In this document: piece after piece, positions 23,727 to 41,638 of the stretch
Numbering within the stretch: position 1 is the first letter of the stretch
Layout: each line of letters begins with the position of its first letter
DNA from: Trebouxia sp. TZW2008
Lineage: Eukaryota; Chlorophyta; Trebouxiophyceae; Trebouxiales; Trebouxiaceae
NCBI GenBank assembly: GCA_002118135.1
Contig: BDIU01000263.1
Span: 1-57,367 of the forward strand
Length of the DNA: 57,367 bases
Reading direction: 5' to 3'
Made by a program: the position numbers and the translations under genes
Notes under the pieces: generated by a model
Told to the model about the DNA's origin: nothing
What the model saw: only the letters and a program-made list of their open reading frames with translations
Database searches by the model: none

Positions 23727-26700
23727 TGTCAAAGAAACCCAACAAGGGATCACACAGACAATGTCAAGGTGAGTCCATACTAGCAATGCAGTCTTTTACA
23801 CTTTGGGAAAACCACAGGGAATTCAAGCCAGGCAGGCTACAGTACATGAAATTCAGCATAGTTTACATGCTTGCAATTGACTTCATGGGCTCTGCTTGGT
23901 GCGCACAAGAGCGCGTATTTGGTCAGGTTCTACAAACACTGCAGAGCAAGCCTTTCAACCAAAGATGTCAAGAGGCTGTGACACATGATGCAACAAGGCA
24001 CTGGCATCTGTACAGGCTTCACAGCAGCTACTGCTGTCGTGCACAAGGAACTGCAATACATCAAAGTCATTGTCACAGTCATTGTGGCAACATCTACATT
24101 GACGCATTATTGTTACAGTCTAGAGAACAGTATCATACAGACCTGAGCTGTGGCATGAGGCCATTAGCTACATGGTCCAAAGCTTTAGAGGTTATTTGGC
24201 GTAGGTCTGACGCTGTTTTGGACAGGTCACTTAGCACACTCTTGATGCGCTGATGCTGGCCAGGCGAGGGGAACAGCTGGCTGGTGCTGCTCTCCAGCTC
24301 GATCCGTAACTTCTGTACATACCTATGGTCAGCAAGAAGCTTGCATTTGAGTACAGACAGCAGCTTCAGTCTACCAACACTAGGTCATCCAGTAGCCATT
24401 GGTTGGGACTTGTTACAGGAGCAGTCTGCAGCATGCAATGGGCAACCTGCGTGCTGATTATGTGTATGCGTTCATATGCTAGAAAAACTTCTCTGTTGTT
24501 CATGAAATGTAGAGGCCGTGCAGCAATCCTGCGCCGACCATTCAGGCAAGTCCTTGCTGAAATGGGCTAGCTGTGTCTTCAAAGTGACACTGTAAAACTG
24601 CAGCATGCAGGGGAATATGCATAGAGCCCATGCCTGAGTTGCTGAAAATAGCAGCATGAGCCAGTTTTATCTTTGCGGTGACATTGCAACTCTGCAGTAT
24701 GCATGCAGACATACATGGAGGCCATGTCAGAATTGTTGAGGACTGCAGCATGTTGGGCAGGCTGGCTGGTGCTGGGGGGTCCACTGGAGGGGACCCCTGA
24801 CTCCCCTGCCGCCCCACCCAGGCTCCTCAGCAGCCTGTTGCACCCTGCCTGCACCAGTCACCAACTGCCTCACTGACTTTTGTTCCTCTATTTGCAACTA
24901 TCAGCCAAAATCAGCTGTGTATAAGCACAGTGACCCAGGGACAAGGTCAGCGTTTGCAGCAGGGGCAGGATGGTGACAAGAGCCTTCCATTCAACGCAGT
25001 GCACTGTGCTTTAGATTCCAATGTCATACAGATGTGCAATTTCAGCCCCAACTGTGCATTCATTTTTATGCTACTGAACAACACAGAGTGGAACCATCCT
25101 CAAAAGTCCAAACACAAGTCTAGCCTCGGCAGTACACATTATGGGATGACTGACTGCACAGAGGTACTGCCAAGGCAAACACCAGCATTGACCAAAAGCA
25201 GGTACCTTCCAGCGCTGGTCCAGAGCCTGAGCAAGGTTGGTGGCCAGCAGGGTGTTGAGGTGGCCCAGCACAGCAGTGAGGGCCTGCAGGTTGGCGGTGT
25301 CCAGGGCGCGGTAGCAGCACATGCGCAGGATGTAGAACACGTCATCCACCATGGAGCTGCTCAGCGTCTCGCCTGTCCACTCGTCAATGCTGATAGCCTT
25401 GTCCACACTCTGCTCCATGAAGAACTCCTCCTGCCAGGCAGGAGAACAGAAGTTGGTGGAGCATAATGAAGAATGCTGCCCTGAAAGAAAAGGCTCTACG
25501 CCTAGCAAGCTTAGCCTTGGCTGACATATGCTGTTCAAAATGTGAGTCTGCACATTTAAGTTGAGTGATTCTCGCAGAACATTTGCTGAAAATGTGGTGC
25601 TGTTGCTGCGTCAGTTTGGCCTATCCTTGAGATGAACAACAGCATGCACACATTATGTACAGTGTGTAGTGTATGCAAATCTGGTGACACATGCTGGGGC
25701 AGGTGATCAACTGACCATGGCAATGTAGTAAGCGATGAGCTCTCTGATGGTGACATTGAACTGCCCTGAGCGGAAGCGGTTGTCCACCTCAGGGTCCAGA
25801 GGCTCTGGCGCCATGGCATCTGCCATGTTGCCCATCATGTACTGGTTGTACTGCTCGCTGGCCTTGGCAAGGCCCAGCATCTCCTCCAAATGACCTGCCA
25901 CCTGCATGCACGTATGCCGTTTCAGACATGAAAGTCCCACAGCTGGTGCTGCAAAAGTTCAATTTACATAGCAGCTCCTCCATACATGTTTTTGGTTTCA
26001 CTGAAAAGGTCCCATAAAAGCTTGTAACGCATGCACTGCCACCTGCAAGCAAATAAGTCTTGTGGCATTGTACTATATGCATTGTAAAGTACATCCTGCC
26101 ACTTGTGCTTCCATCAACTTTGCTGCTGAGCACAGCAAGCAATGCCTGCAGCTAGACAATTCTAGTCTGCCCACATTTCCACTAGACATGTGCATTCAGG
26201 CGTGTCTAACTGTGCAGAGCCAAGGCGGATACATTGCAGGAGAATGCAGTTGCCAGTACATTGCTGAAAGCAGCATGTTGGCCCAATTGGCGGCATTGAC
26301 TGGGCCAATTGAAAGGCACGTGTGCCTGGCATGCACAATAAGCCATGCTCTGTTAGATGGCATGCCAAGTGCACCTGTTTTGGGTCAATGGTGGCAATGG
26401 GCTGGCCAGGCTCCGTGCGCTGAGAGGCAGTGAAGCCGCTGATGTCCTTCATCAGCCTTTGCAGCTTCTTGTAGTCAATATACCTCTGCACAATGCGGCT
26501 GCCCTGCACAAATCATTGATACCCTCTCAGTGTGGCATGCCTTGCATCACTTGTGACTGGGTCCAGCTGCACCATTCCACCAAGACAAAACGGCAACCTT
26601 TCATGATAGTCATTACAACTATTGGTAAAATCACACACTGCTCCGTGAGAACTGCATGACAATCTGTTCATAATTCTGCACAGAGCATAGAGAAGGCACA

Positions 26701-28255
26701 GACAGCACCCTCAAGCCTTGACAAAGGTCAGCAGGATTTGAGAAGCAGGGGAGCTGGATGCTTGACCTGCACATCACACTCTGCTTGCAGACCGAGGGCA
26801 AACTCAACCAGGAACTTGGCTCCAAAGCTGCTAAGGAGCATGTCATGATTCTCCTCTACAGCTGTTGCAATGTCCTTGAAGAGCCCGGTCAATGCGCTAA
26901 TGAAGCTGGTGTCATTGTCTGAATGCCCTGCAGCAAGGCGCTTACTTCAGGCAGTTGAGGCCAAATGCTGTCAGTCAATGCTTTGCGTGACTCCGCTGCA
27001 TTCCACGCCCTTTGACTTCAGAGCCCAGTATTAGATGCTTTCACACTTCTGTTGATGCATGATGATGACAGGCATCGATACGTCAAGGGGCTACAACATC
27101 CCAAATGTGCAGGGCTCCTCAGAAAACAGGAATCACCTGTGCTCTCAACCAAAGCACTGTACTCTTCGCGAGCACGGTCAGCAATTAGCTTGCGGACATA
27201 AGCTGTGAAGACACGCACACCCTCATCCTGCACAAGGAGCCTTGCCTTATTTTGCTTCTCTCAACATAGCTGCTGTGCTGGATGGCAGGGTGTTGCTTAC
27301 CATATGCACCAGCGATGGCATTCAGAATAAGTCAGGTTCGGCGTCGCTGTAGAACAATCAAAGTGGCAATGCTGAAAGACATCAGATGAGCAAGACAGAA
27401 GTGTATCATGGAGTCTTTGCAGTGTTGATGTCTGCACTGTACCTGCAGCCTGAGTGGAGCATAAAGCTTGATAAAGCGCATCACATTGTCATGTTGTTGT
27501 TTGTCAATAGCTTCCTGAACTTTTGCGTTCACCACCTCCTTGAGCTTCTGCTGGGCTTCTGCCAACACCTGTACACCTGACGCATGCTCAGCATTGCTGC
27601 AGCAACCGCAGTACCTGGTGAGTAACAAGCATGGTAGCTCACCCTGCTTTGTTGCTCAGACTGCTTATTGGTGCTGTCTTGGTGAGCATTGCCATACTTT
27701 TCATCAGATTGCAGCAGGGTGTCTACATACTGTGCTGCTGCTTCATAGTCTTGCGTCTGCAATGCCTCTTGAACACCATCTACAGCATTTGTTCTGTTGA
27801 TGATGTAGTCTATATTTTCCAGTGTGCCATTGATGCGTGATTGTGCTGTATCTAATTCCCGCACTTTCTTGCTGACGCGCTCAGATAGACTTGACGTTTG
27901 CTGGACGCTGCTTGCCAGTGTGTCAGCCTCTGTTTGTATGACCTCGAGTGTCTGCAATGCATTCCCTCGTGGATGTTGTCATCCACATGCATGAAGCTTG
28001 GGAGATGTCCAGTGGCGTCAGCAGAAACTGACCAGTTACCAGACTGCTCACCTCTCGGCTGCTTGCATGTAAAGACAGCAAACTTTGCTCCAGCTCGCCT
28101 CTCCTGCTCAGCAGCTGATCAAGCTCGGCTTCCAAGCCTCTTTCCCTGGCGACCGTCTCATGCAACAGCCTGGAGATGTCGTTAAGACTGGTCAGCTTTT
28201 CGATAGAGCTGATGTCAGCGAGCGGACCCCCTTCATCTTCAGCAGGCACGGCCAT
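22873..28255 (-). CDS. COG4: Conserved oligomeric Golgi complex subunit 4
   Basis: Twelve phase-consistent exons (28255-28052, 27951-27643, 27568-27443, 27227-27137, 26927-26767, 26503-26375, 25901-25716, 25430-25206, 24848-24711, 24312-24143, 23653-23470, 23190-22873) encode 746 residues, typical for COG4. It belongs to lobe A of the COG tether, which captures retrograde vesicles at the Golgi. The N-terminus has the family pattern (IEKLTSLNDISRLLHE, coiled coil, SxKVRELDTAQSRINGTLENI, AVDGVQEAL, YEAAAQYV). Later blocks include VMRFIKLYAPLRLQ, FGAKFLVEFALGLQAECDVQ, FMEQSVDKAI, DDVFYILRMCCYRAL, VLNNSDMASMY, KLRIELE and the C-terminal RFNQLGGLQLDRDVRIL. Donors and acceptors are canonical. The intron after exon 9 holds a copy of the exon 9 end. 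The intron before exon 11 carries a tetranucleotide microsatellite. Confidence 0.94.
23689..23726. repeat. (AAGC)n microsatellite, about 9.5 units
   Basis: A perfect tetranucleotide repeat of 38 bp lies in a COG4 intron just outside the exon that starts at 23653. It is close to the splice acceptor and is expected to vary in length. Confidence 0.95.
24563..24640 (-). repeat. Intronic copy of the COG4 exon 9 end and donor
   Basis: This block aligns with 24657-24735 at a spacing of about 94 bp (for example GTGACA at 24584 and 24678). The matching block spans the last bases of exon 9, its donor and the first part of the intron. The copy is diverged and non-coding. Confidence 0.65.
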
Positions 28256-28739
28256 GACTCAGCGGCCGATGCGCTTAAGTGCTGCGGCCCACGAATCCCG
28301 TCGCGTTGCCAGAGAAAACGGTTGATCTTCAGATGGTGCTGAATATTGACCGAGCTACAGGCAGAGCCGGAGACACTGTTCCAACGTGCTCTGTAATCTT
28401 TTCGGCAGGGAAGGAACTTAATCGGCCCCTGCAAGCAAATAGGCCGTGTCCCATCGGCTGAATGCCCGGGGAATGTCGCTCATGCCCAACAGCGTCGTTT
28501 GTTTACACGGACAGACTTATAGTCAATTTTACAATAAATCCTGCTGCTGCTGATCAACCGCTTGTGCGACGTTCTTCCAACTCGCGCTGCATCATTGGTG
28601 CCACGACCAAAGCGCACAATTTCAGATCTGTGATCGGTATCGCGCGCTGAAGCGAGCGGGGAGCGACAGGTCATTGCTGCTGTACAAGTCAATAGCGTGC
28701 TTGCGATCCACGTAGACTCGTATTTTGGGTCACCGCATC
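28256..28739. promoter_or_regulatory. Head-to-head spacer between COG4 and VHA-B
   Basis: The 484-bp spacer between divergent start codons contains no supported gene. It is a putative bidirectional promoter by arrangement. No core element was recognised. Confidence 0.4.
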
Positions 28740-32598
<3,859 letters not shown>

Positions 32599-33184
32599 GC
32601 GCATGTGAGTTGCAGTGTGAGTGATGCGGCACCCTTTTACTTGTTATCAAGGTTGTAGATGGTGTTGCCCTAAGTATGAACATGCGTGACATGTTGCAAT
32701 TGGCGTACCAAGAGGGAGAGATACAGTAACAGATTAGCTGCAGAGAAAGACAATCTGACTCAAGCTTGCCATTGCGTTCATCCACTGCGTTGACCGCGCC
32801 AATGAACACAGTCCCCTCAACGCTGTCGCTGTCGCTGTCGGAAGCTCAAAGTCCTCAGACAAACAGTCTAAGGACCTTAGCAGCACGATCGAGAAGACTT
32901 TGTACAGGAGCTCTCGCCGGCCTTGACAATCGCATGTGCATGCACTGCTAGATCGTGGCAGCTCATGATGTGCTGCATAAACTTGGCATAGACTGTACAG
33001 GCTCAGGCTCAAGCTCTGGATTGCTGCAACCAACTGTGCACCATAAGTGTTGGTGCCAGCGCAATACCAGACGTCTGCAGCAGGCTCGGAGTGCAGCACA
33101 ATAGACGTGCTGGGAGCCCATCACGGTCTGAAAATCTGTTCCTTGGGGCCTCACGCTATACATCTTCTGAAGAGAAGATAAGAC
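32599..33184. other. Intergenic spacer VHA-B to MEMO1
   Basis: I see no gene. It holds the VHA-B 3' untranslated region and presumably the MEMO1 promoter. A short (GTCGCT)n-like run near 32820 is the only repetitive feature. Confidence 0.5.
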
Positions 33185-35157
33185 ATGCCAAGAGCCGTCA
33201 GACGACCCGTTCATGCTGGCTCTTGGTATGAAACAGGTGTGAATCGCTTCTTGCACATGTGTTAGCCAAAAGCAACTGTAGTAGCTGAATCCCAGTCACA
33301 TGTGCTGCAACATCGATTGTAAGCTTGCTGCAGGATCTGTGCTGTCAAATTCGATCGAGCAATGGTTGGCAGCAGCACCAGCTGCAGCACAGAATGCCAG
33401 AGCAATAATTAGCCCGTATGTAACTGTCTGCTGCCGCGCTATCCCTTCAGACACTGTCACCAGCAATGCATTGATTTCCACATAATGCAGGCATGCAGGA
33501 TTGCGATACTGTGGTCATGTCATGGCATATGCATACAAGCAGATCAACCCACAGAATGTGTAAGTCTCTCGTTGTCTTGCTGAAAAACTGCTCTGCAATC
33601 ATTGCAGCAGCATATCTGAAAATTGCAGATCTCGTGTGTTCATCCTCGGACCATCTCACCACATGTATTCAAGGCAATGCTTACTGTCCCTTGCTAGTGC
33701 TTACTCCACTACACAAGGTATGCCTAGATTGTACCCTGCCTGGAAGATTCTTGCAAAACCACTGCAGCATGTATAACATACAGCTGTGCAGGGCAGGTAG
33801 AGGTTGATCAGGAAGTGTACCATCAGCTTCTTCAGTCAGGTCTCTTTGATCGAATGCGGATAGATGTTGACGAGGTGCGTCACCTGTTTGCAAAAGAGCA
33901 AACAGTGACTGATTTGTTCACAGAGGCTGCTGCTGGTGACATGGTCCCAGCAACAGATCAGCTGAACAGCATTGCTTTGCAAAACACACCTTTTGACCAT
34001 TGCCTTTTCAAAGTGCAGGCAGAACATAGCTTGGAGCTGCAATTGCCCTTCATTGCACACATGATGAGGTAGGGTGACTTTTTGAGTGTTGCAAGCTTTG
34101 CTGCCTTGTCACAATCCATGGCATGTAGCAGCAGCATGAGCAGGTGCAAGTGCAGGGGCCAGTCATACAAGCTTGTACCCATCATGATTGGTGCCCTAAG
34201 TGTGGACAGGTGAGACTGCCCGCCTTCATGCATCCGCCAGACTCCAACAGTATGCTGTGACTGCTGATTCGCTGAGTTTTAGTAATTCCTTCCTAAGCTT
34301 TGCAGGGAGGCTGCATATGGGCAGGTCCTTGGGCCCTTTCTCAATGACCCCAGCAACCTCTTTGTCATCTCCTCTGACTTCTGCCACTGGGGTCAGCGCT
34401 TTGGCTTTACATATCAAGACGTTCAAAGACATGTGGGTGCATTTTAGCTGTACAAAGCAAATGAACCAAGCTTGTTGCTACATGTGCCTTGTCTGACAGT
34501 CAAGCAAGAAGCTTGCACCTGTAGGGCTCAATCTCCAAGTCTATTGCATGGCTGGACCAGCTTGGCATGGACATCATCCAACAGGTGGGCTATTTTTGTA
34601 TTATTGGTGTCATCTCCTGACTGATCACCATGCTTGCCTTGCTGGGCATGAGTGTTGTTCGGTGTGCATACTAGCACAAATGTGACTCTGTATGCTTCCA
34701 GGGAGACTCAGCAGGCTTTGCAGCCTATTTAGAGCAGTACGGCAATACTATCTGTGGCAGGCATCCAATAGGCGTTTTCCTGCATGTAAGCAGCTACACT
34801 TTTTCAAGCTCACAATAGCTGCTGGCAGGCTGCATGCAGTTTGTCTGTAGTTCTTGCTTATTTCAGCAGTTTTCCAGTATTGTTGCATGATGACAGCTTG
34901 TCTTTGCCATTTTTGCGTGAGTCATCAGCTGCTTCTCTGGCAGCAGAGGTATGCATCCTCAAGTCAGACAGTACTGCCTTGTTTTCGTTGCACAATGTGT
35001 CCAGGCGCTGACATGTCTCTGCTGGATGCAGATGTTACAGCACTGCTCAGTTCAGCATCACATCAGATTCCAGCACTATGACCAATCAGCCCAGTGTCAA
35101 AGCAGTCGAGAATCCAGTGTAAGCTACGCTGCAGCAACTGTTGTTTGTGTCACCTGA
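33185..35157 (+). CDS. MEMO1: MEMO1 family protein
   Basis: Eleven phase-consistent exons (33185-33236, 33334-33415, 33491-33559, 33629-33717, 33801-33874, 34019-34068, 34156-34209, 34306-34432, 34525-34584, 34702-34785, 35032-35157) encode 288 residues, close to the 297 of human MEMO1. The protein is a metal-binding relative of non-haem iron dioxygenases; in animals it links to cytoskeleton, redox and iron handling. Conserved stretches are VHAGSWY at the N-terminus, [70 protein letters not shown] and SSVSYAA. The likely metal ligands are present: His46 (PHAG), His79 (GPSHH) and Cys269 (SAQC), along with Asp181/His184. The segment between TTQ and EVDQEVY is shorter than in animals, so one small exon may be misplaced. 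Confidence 0.93.
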
Positions 35158-35563
35158 TCAGGTGACATCAAGCTATTTGTTTGTGGGGTCTCAGTCTATG
35201 TGGGCAGTAAAGCTTGTGCGCTTGACTTGAACTTGAAGGCAGCAAATCTGATCAAGCTGGAACAGTAGTGCACGATAACATTTGATGCTGCTTAGTCACT
35301 GGAAGTTGAAGAAAGTGCTTCATCAACCCACAGTGAGGATCAAAGCCCGTTTGTACTTGCACAAGCTTGCGCACAAATATGTGTTATTATTACCCAGACT
35401 TGTAACATCTTGTATCGTGTGCAAGTTCTGCCGCAGTTGCATGCAGTATGATTGAGTTGTCAGCGGGTAGATGGGTTGACCATTTGGTCAAAGAGCAAGT
35501 GCAGAGGGAATCCAAATTGCATGACGTTTTCAAAGACGAGCGACATTGCCATCTTGTTCCGAC
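35158..35563. other. Intergenic spacer MEMO1 to GluRS
   Basis: About 400 bp without a supported gene. TGTAA, a polyadenylation signal in some green algae, occurs near 35402, but other genes here lack it consistently. Confidence 0.4.
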
Positions 35564-38881
<3,318 letters not shown>

Positions 38882-39093
38882 ACACATGCTGCCAATGTCT
38901 TATAGGTTGAAACTCAACTGATGCTTCATACGCATTGCCAGCAGGGATGAACAAAACAGTTGTGTTGATGATATGGCATTGTGAAAGCTATACTTGTTCT
39001 TGAATCTCATTGACTAGAGCTTGCAAAAGCAGTGCATTTGTGACTACAAAACGGAATGCGTCGCTGCCATGTTACAAGTAACACAGTATATGC

Positions 39094-41152
39094 TTACTTC
39101 TTGAACATGGTATAGAGATAGAGCCCTAGCGCCAGTAGGACACAGATCAGGGTGACATCTATGCAGAAATTTCTCCTTGAGCGCATCTGCATCAGCATGA
39201 AGCCGTCAGCCCTGCCTGTTCTGCATGTCATACAACATGACTAAAAAGCTTGAAAGAAGCAACTTACCGACTCTACTAGACCCTTTAGCTTCATGTTGTT
39301 TGTCTTGAGCTCTTTGGTGACATTGTCCATCTGCAGCCAGGCAAACATATGTAAAAGCCCTAGCACCTACGTTTCTGCAGATGGATTGTTGCCTAATGCT
39401 GGTGCTTGTCATATCTGCTTTGTCTACTGTCAGTCATTGTAGGCAGTGGCGGTCAGTAGATGGGTTCAATCTGAGCAACACCTCACTGTCACGTCATCAA
39501 GCTCAAGTACACAAAGTGGGAATGCATGAAGTCGTGTGCAAGTGAACACTGGATCAGCTTGATGTCAATGGTGTCAATAAGACTTGAGACAATATGTGGA
39601 TGCATGCAGTTGATTGCAAGTCAGCACTAGAGCACCTTGGTGTCGATGGTGTCAATCAGGACATCCTGAGTCTTCAGGGTCTCCCCCATAGCCTCTCCAA
39701 TGCCCTTCAGGGTGACCAGGCCCTTCTCAATGTTGTCAAGATGAAGGTCTTGCTTCCTCTTTGCAACTTGCCAGTCCTGCAGCACACTGGCGCTGTCAGG
39801 TCAGGCATGCTCAGCTGCTGCACAACATGAAGATATCGAGCAGTGCTGTCTCTTCTCATGCAGCCTTCTGCTTCCATGGGCTCCTTGCTGCACTGTCAAC
39901 ATGCAGGCTGCTTAAACACAGCACAAGTCTACCAGGCATGAAGCAGGAGGACTGTTTCAAGCATTGTAAGCACATCTGTGGCCTGCAGCTATGCACAAGT
40001 AGTTGAGCAAACAGCCAGTTTGACAGTCATGCTATGTGTGCAAGCGCGGGTGTGCATCAGCAGCATGCTGACAGCGGTGTAGGCTGGCAAAGGCATGAGC
40101 AGCTTACATTCGCCAGCGCCTGACTCTCTGCAGAGTGTTTGTAGTAGTTTGGGTTGTTCATGGCCCTAGCATCTGGGCCTGAAAGCTGTATCGTTGCTGT
40201 GGCGCCTGCTGCTATCTTGCCGGTGCCTGCCAGCTGCAACATCATATCAAAAGTTGATCTTGTCAGTCCTTGACCATGAAAACAATTTGCTGCAATCAAG
40301 CGGTGAAGACAAGTTGCTGCAATGCAGGTCAGGCCATCAACATACCCTGCCAGGCTTGCGTGGTCCGTGTACACCATCTGGAATGTCTGCTACGCCCTCT
40401 CGAACCTGCTTCACCTGCAGCAGACAACAGCGTATAATTTTGGTGTCAGGGCAAGGCAGTCTCACTGCTTGAGCGTCAAGCATAGGTGCATTGTGGACCT
40501 TGGCCATCCTGTCATCTATGACCGTCTTAGTCACATTTTTGCCCTTCCTGATCAACTTTTCCAGCTTAGGCACATCTGTCTCCAGCAGAGCTGCTTTGCT
40601 TCGCCTACAGCCAAAAGCCATGCACTCAGTGGACTCAGCATTGGTCCATTTGACTACTGTGCCAGATCAAGGACTTAATGGTGGTTGGCAGCTTCAAAGG
40701 CATGTATAGAAGTTTCACAAATGACAGAAATGTACATACAGTGTCACTTACCGCAACTCTGCGTTGAGAGCAGCCTTGGTGGCCCTGTTCTTCTCTGCAG
40801 CTATTTCATCTGATTTCTGCATGGATGACACGACACTCGATGTCACATAAAGAATCTAACCTCGTGCAGCAAGCAAGGCGACTGAGAGCTCACCAGGGTT
40901 AGAGCAGTGATACGCTGCACCAAATCAGTATACTCGTCTGTGAAAGGGTCATTTGACTTCTCAGGCCTGTCAGGCTTGTCACCGGTGAACTTTTCGTACC
41001 TGTACTCACAGACACTGTTTATCTGCCTGCCCGGTTTTACACCGGTCAAGAACCCAGAACTGGCCTGACAGCACTGTCACAAAGAAGGGAGTCAAGCTTG
41101 CGTACTTTTTCAAGATGACCTCTGTTCTGTTGACGATATCTGCCAAGCTCAT
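39094..41152 (-). CDS. SYP7: SYP7-type Qc-SNARE (syntaxin of plants 7)
   Basis: Nine phase-consistent exons (41152-41106, 40999-40894, 40816-40752, 40604-40499, 40414-40346, 40233-40108, 39776-39636, 39330-39268, 39186-39094) give 271 residues, matching the 266 or so of plant SYP71-73. SYP7 proteins drive membrane fusion at the ER, secretory route and cell plate. The N-terminus MSLADIVNRTEVILKKY, the helical region KSDEIAAEKNRATKAALNAELRR and EVPKL-like ETDVPKLEKL are typical. The SNARE motif spans about residues 185-240 with the zero-layer glutamine at 210 (KTQDVLID). A single C-terminal anchor (about 248-267) follows RSRRNFCID. The SYP7 family is restricted mainly to the green lineage, which supports the organism call. 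A canonical TGTAA lies about 25 bp after the stop codon. Confidence 0.93.
39518..39579 (-). repeat. Intronic copy of the SYP7 exon 7 end and donor
   Basis: This block resembles 39597-39658 (offset about 78 bp), which spans the last bases of exon 7 and its donor. Both share the order GATGCATG/AATGCATG, TGCAAGT, ACT(G/A)GA and ATGGTGTCAAT. The copy is diverged and lacks a clean donor. Confidence 0.65.
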
Positions 41153-41638
41153 CGCATGAGCAGTTCAGGTCTCAAAACCGCGTACGCACACAGCGCACTC
41201 TCCCGCAAGGTGTCGATTATCAGCTGAGAAGCCGACAAACTTCTGAGGACGTTTCAAATGCACACAATGCGTGTAACACAAAAGGACACCGCCTGCACGG
41301 GGACAAATCTGCAAAGCTTGTGGAAGCGCTCGAAGCTTGCTTGCTTGGCATTGCGTTGCACTGCACTGCACTGGCGTTCTGCAATCGCCCTAGCTAGGGC
41401 GTTGCCGCCTGGAGTCCTAGGAGCGGCCATAGTCGACTCACATCTCAGTCGCGACTACGGAAGTTGTAGTCAGTCCAAGCTTGCAAACGTATGCTCAACA
41501 GTTACGCAATGTGGCAGGAGGGGTTGCCCTCGCTGCTGTGCGCCCAGCAAGGATTTTGAGCAGCTCTGATCGCTTCTGGCGTTATTGCACGGATTTCACA
41601 GCAGTAGACAGCTTGCAGATTTCGTCGTTTGACCCGCA
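41153..41638. promoter_or_regulatory. Head-to-head spacer between SYP7 and IF-2
   Basis: The 486 bp between divergent start codons contain no supported gene. It is a putative bidirectional promoter by arrangement. Confidence 0.4.

Noticed and set aside
32734..33099. Minus-strand open frame of 121 codons between VHA-B and MEMO1
   Set aside because: No recognisable motifs or splice logic; its composition is driven by a short GTCGCT-like repeat, and it overlaps the expected 3' and promoter regions of the neighbours.
35395..35410. TGTAA as a general polyadenylation signal
   Set aside because: It occurs suitably after MEMO1 and SYP7, but most other genes in the window lack it within the first 100-200 bp, so it was not annotated as terminators.
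41098..41106. A fourth GC donor (tac|gcaagc) at the end of SYP7 exon 1
   Set aside because: A canonical GT donor two bases earlier joins exon 2 in phase and preserves the LKKYEKF reading.
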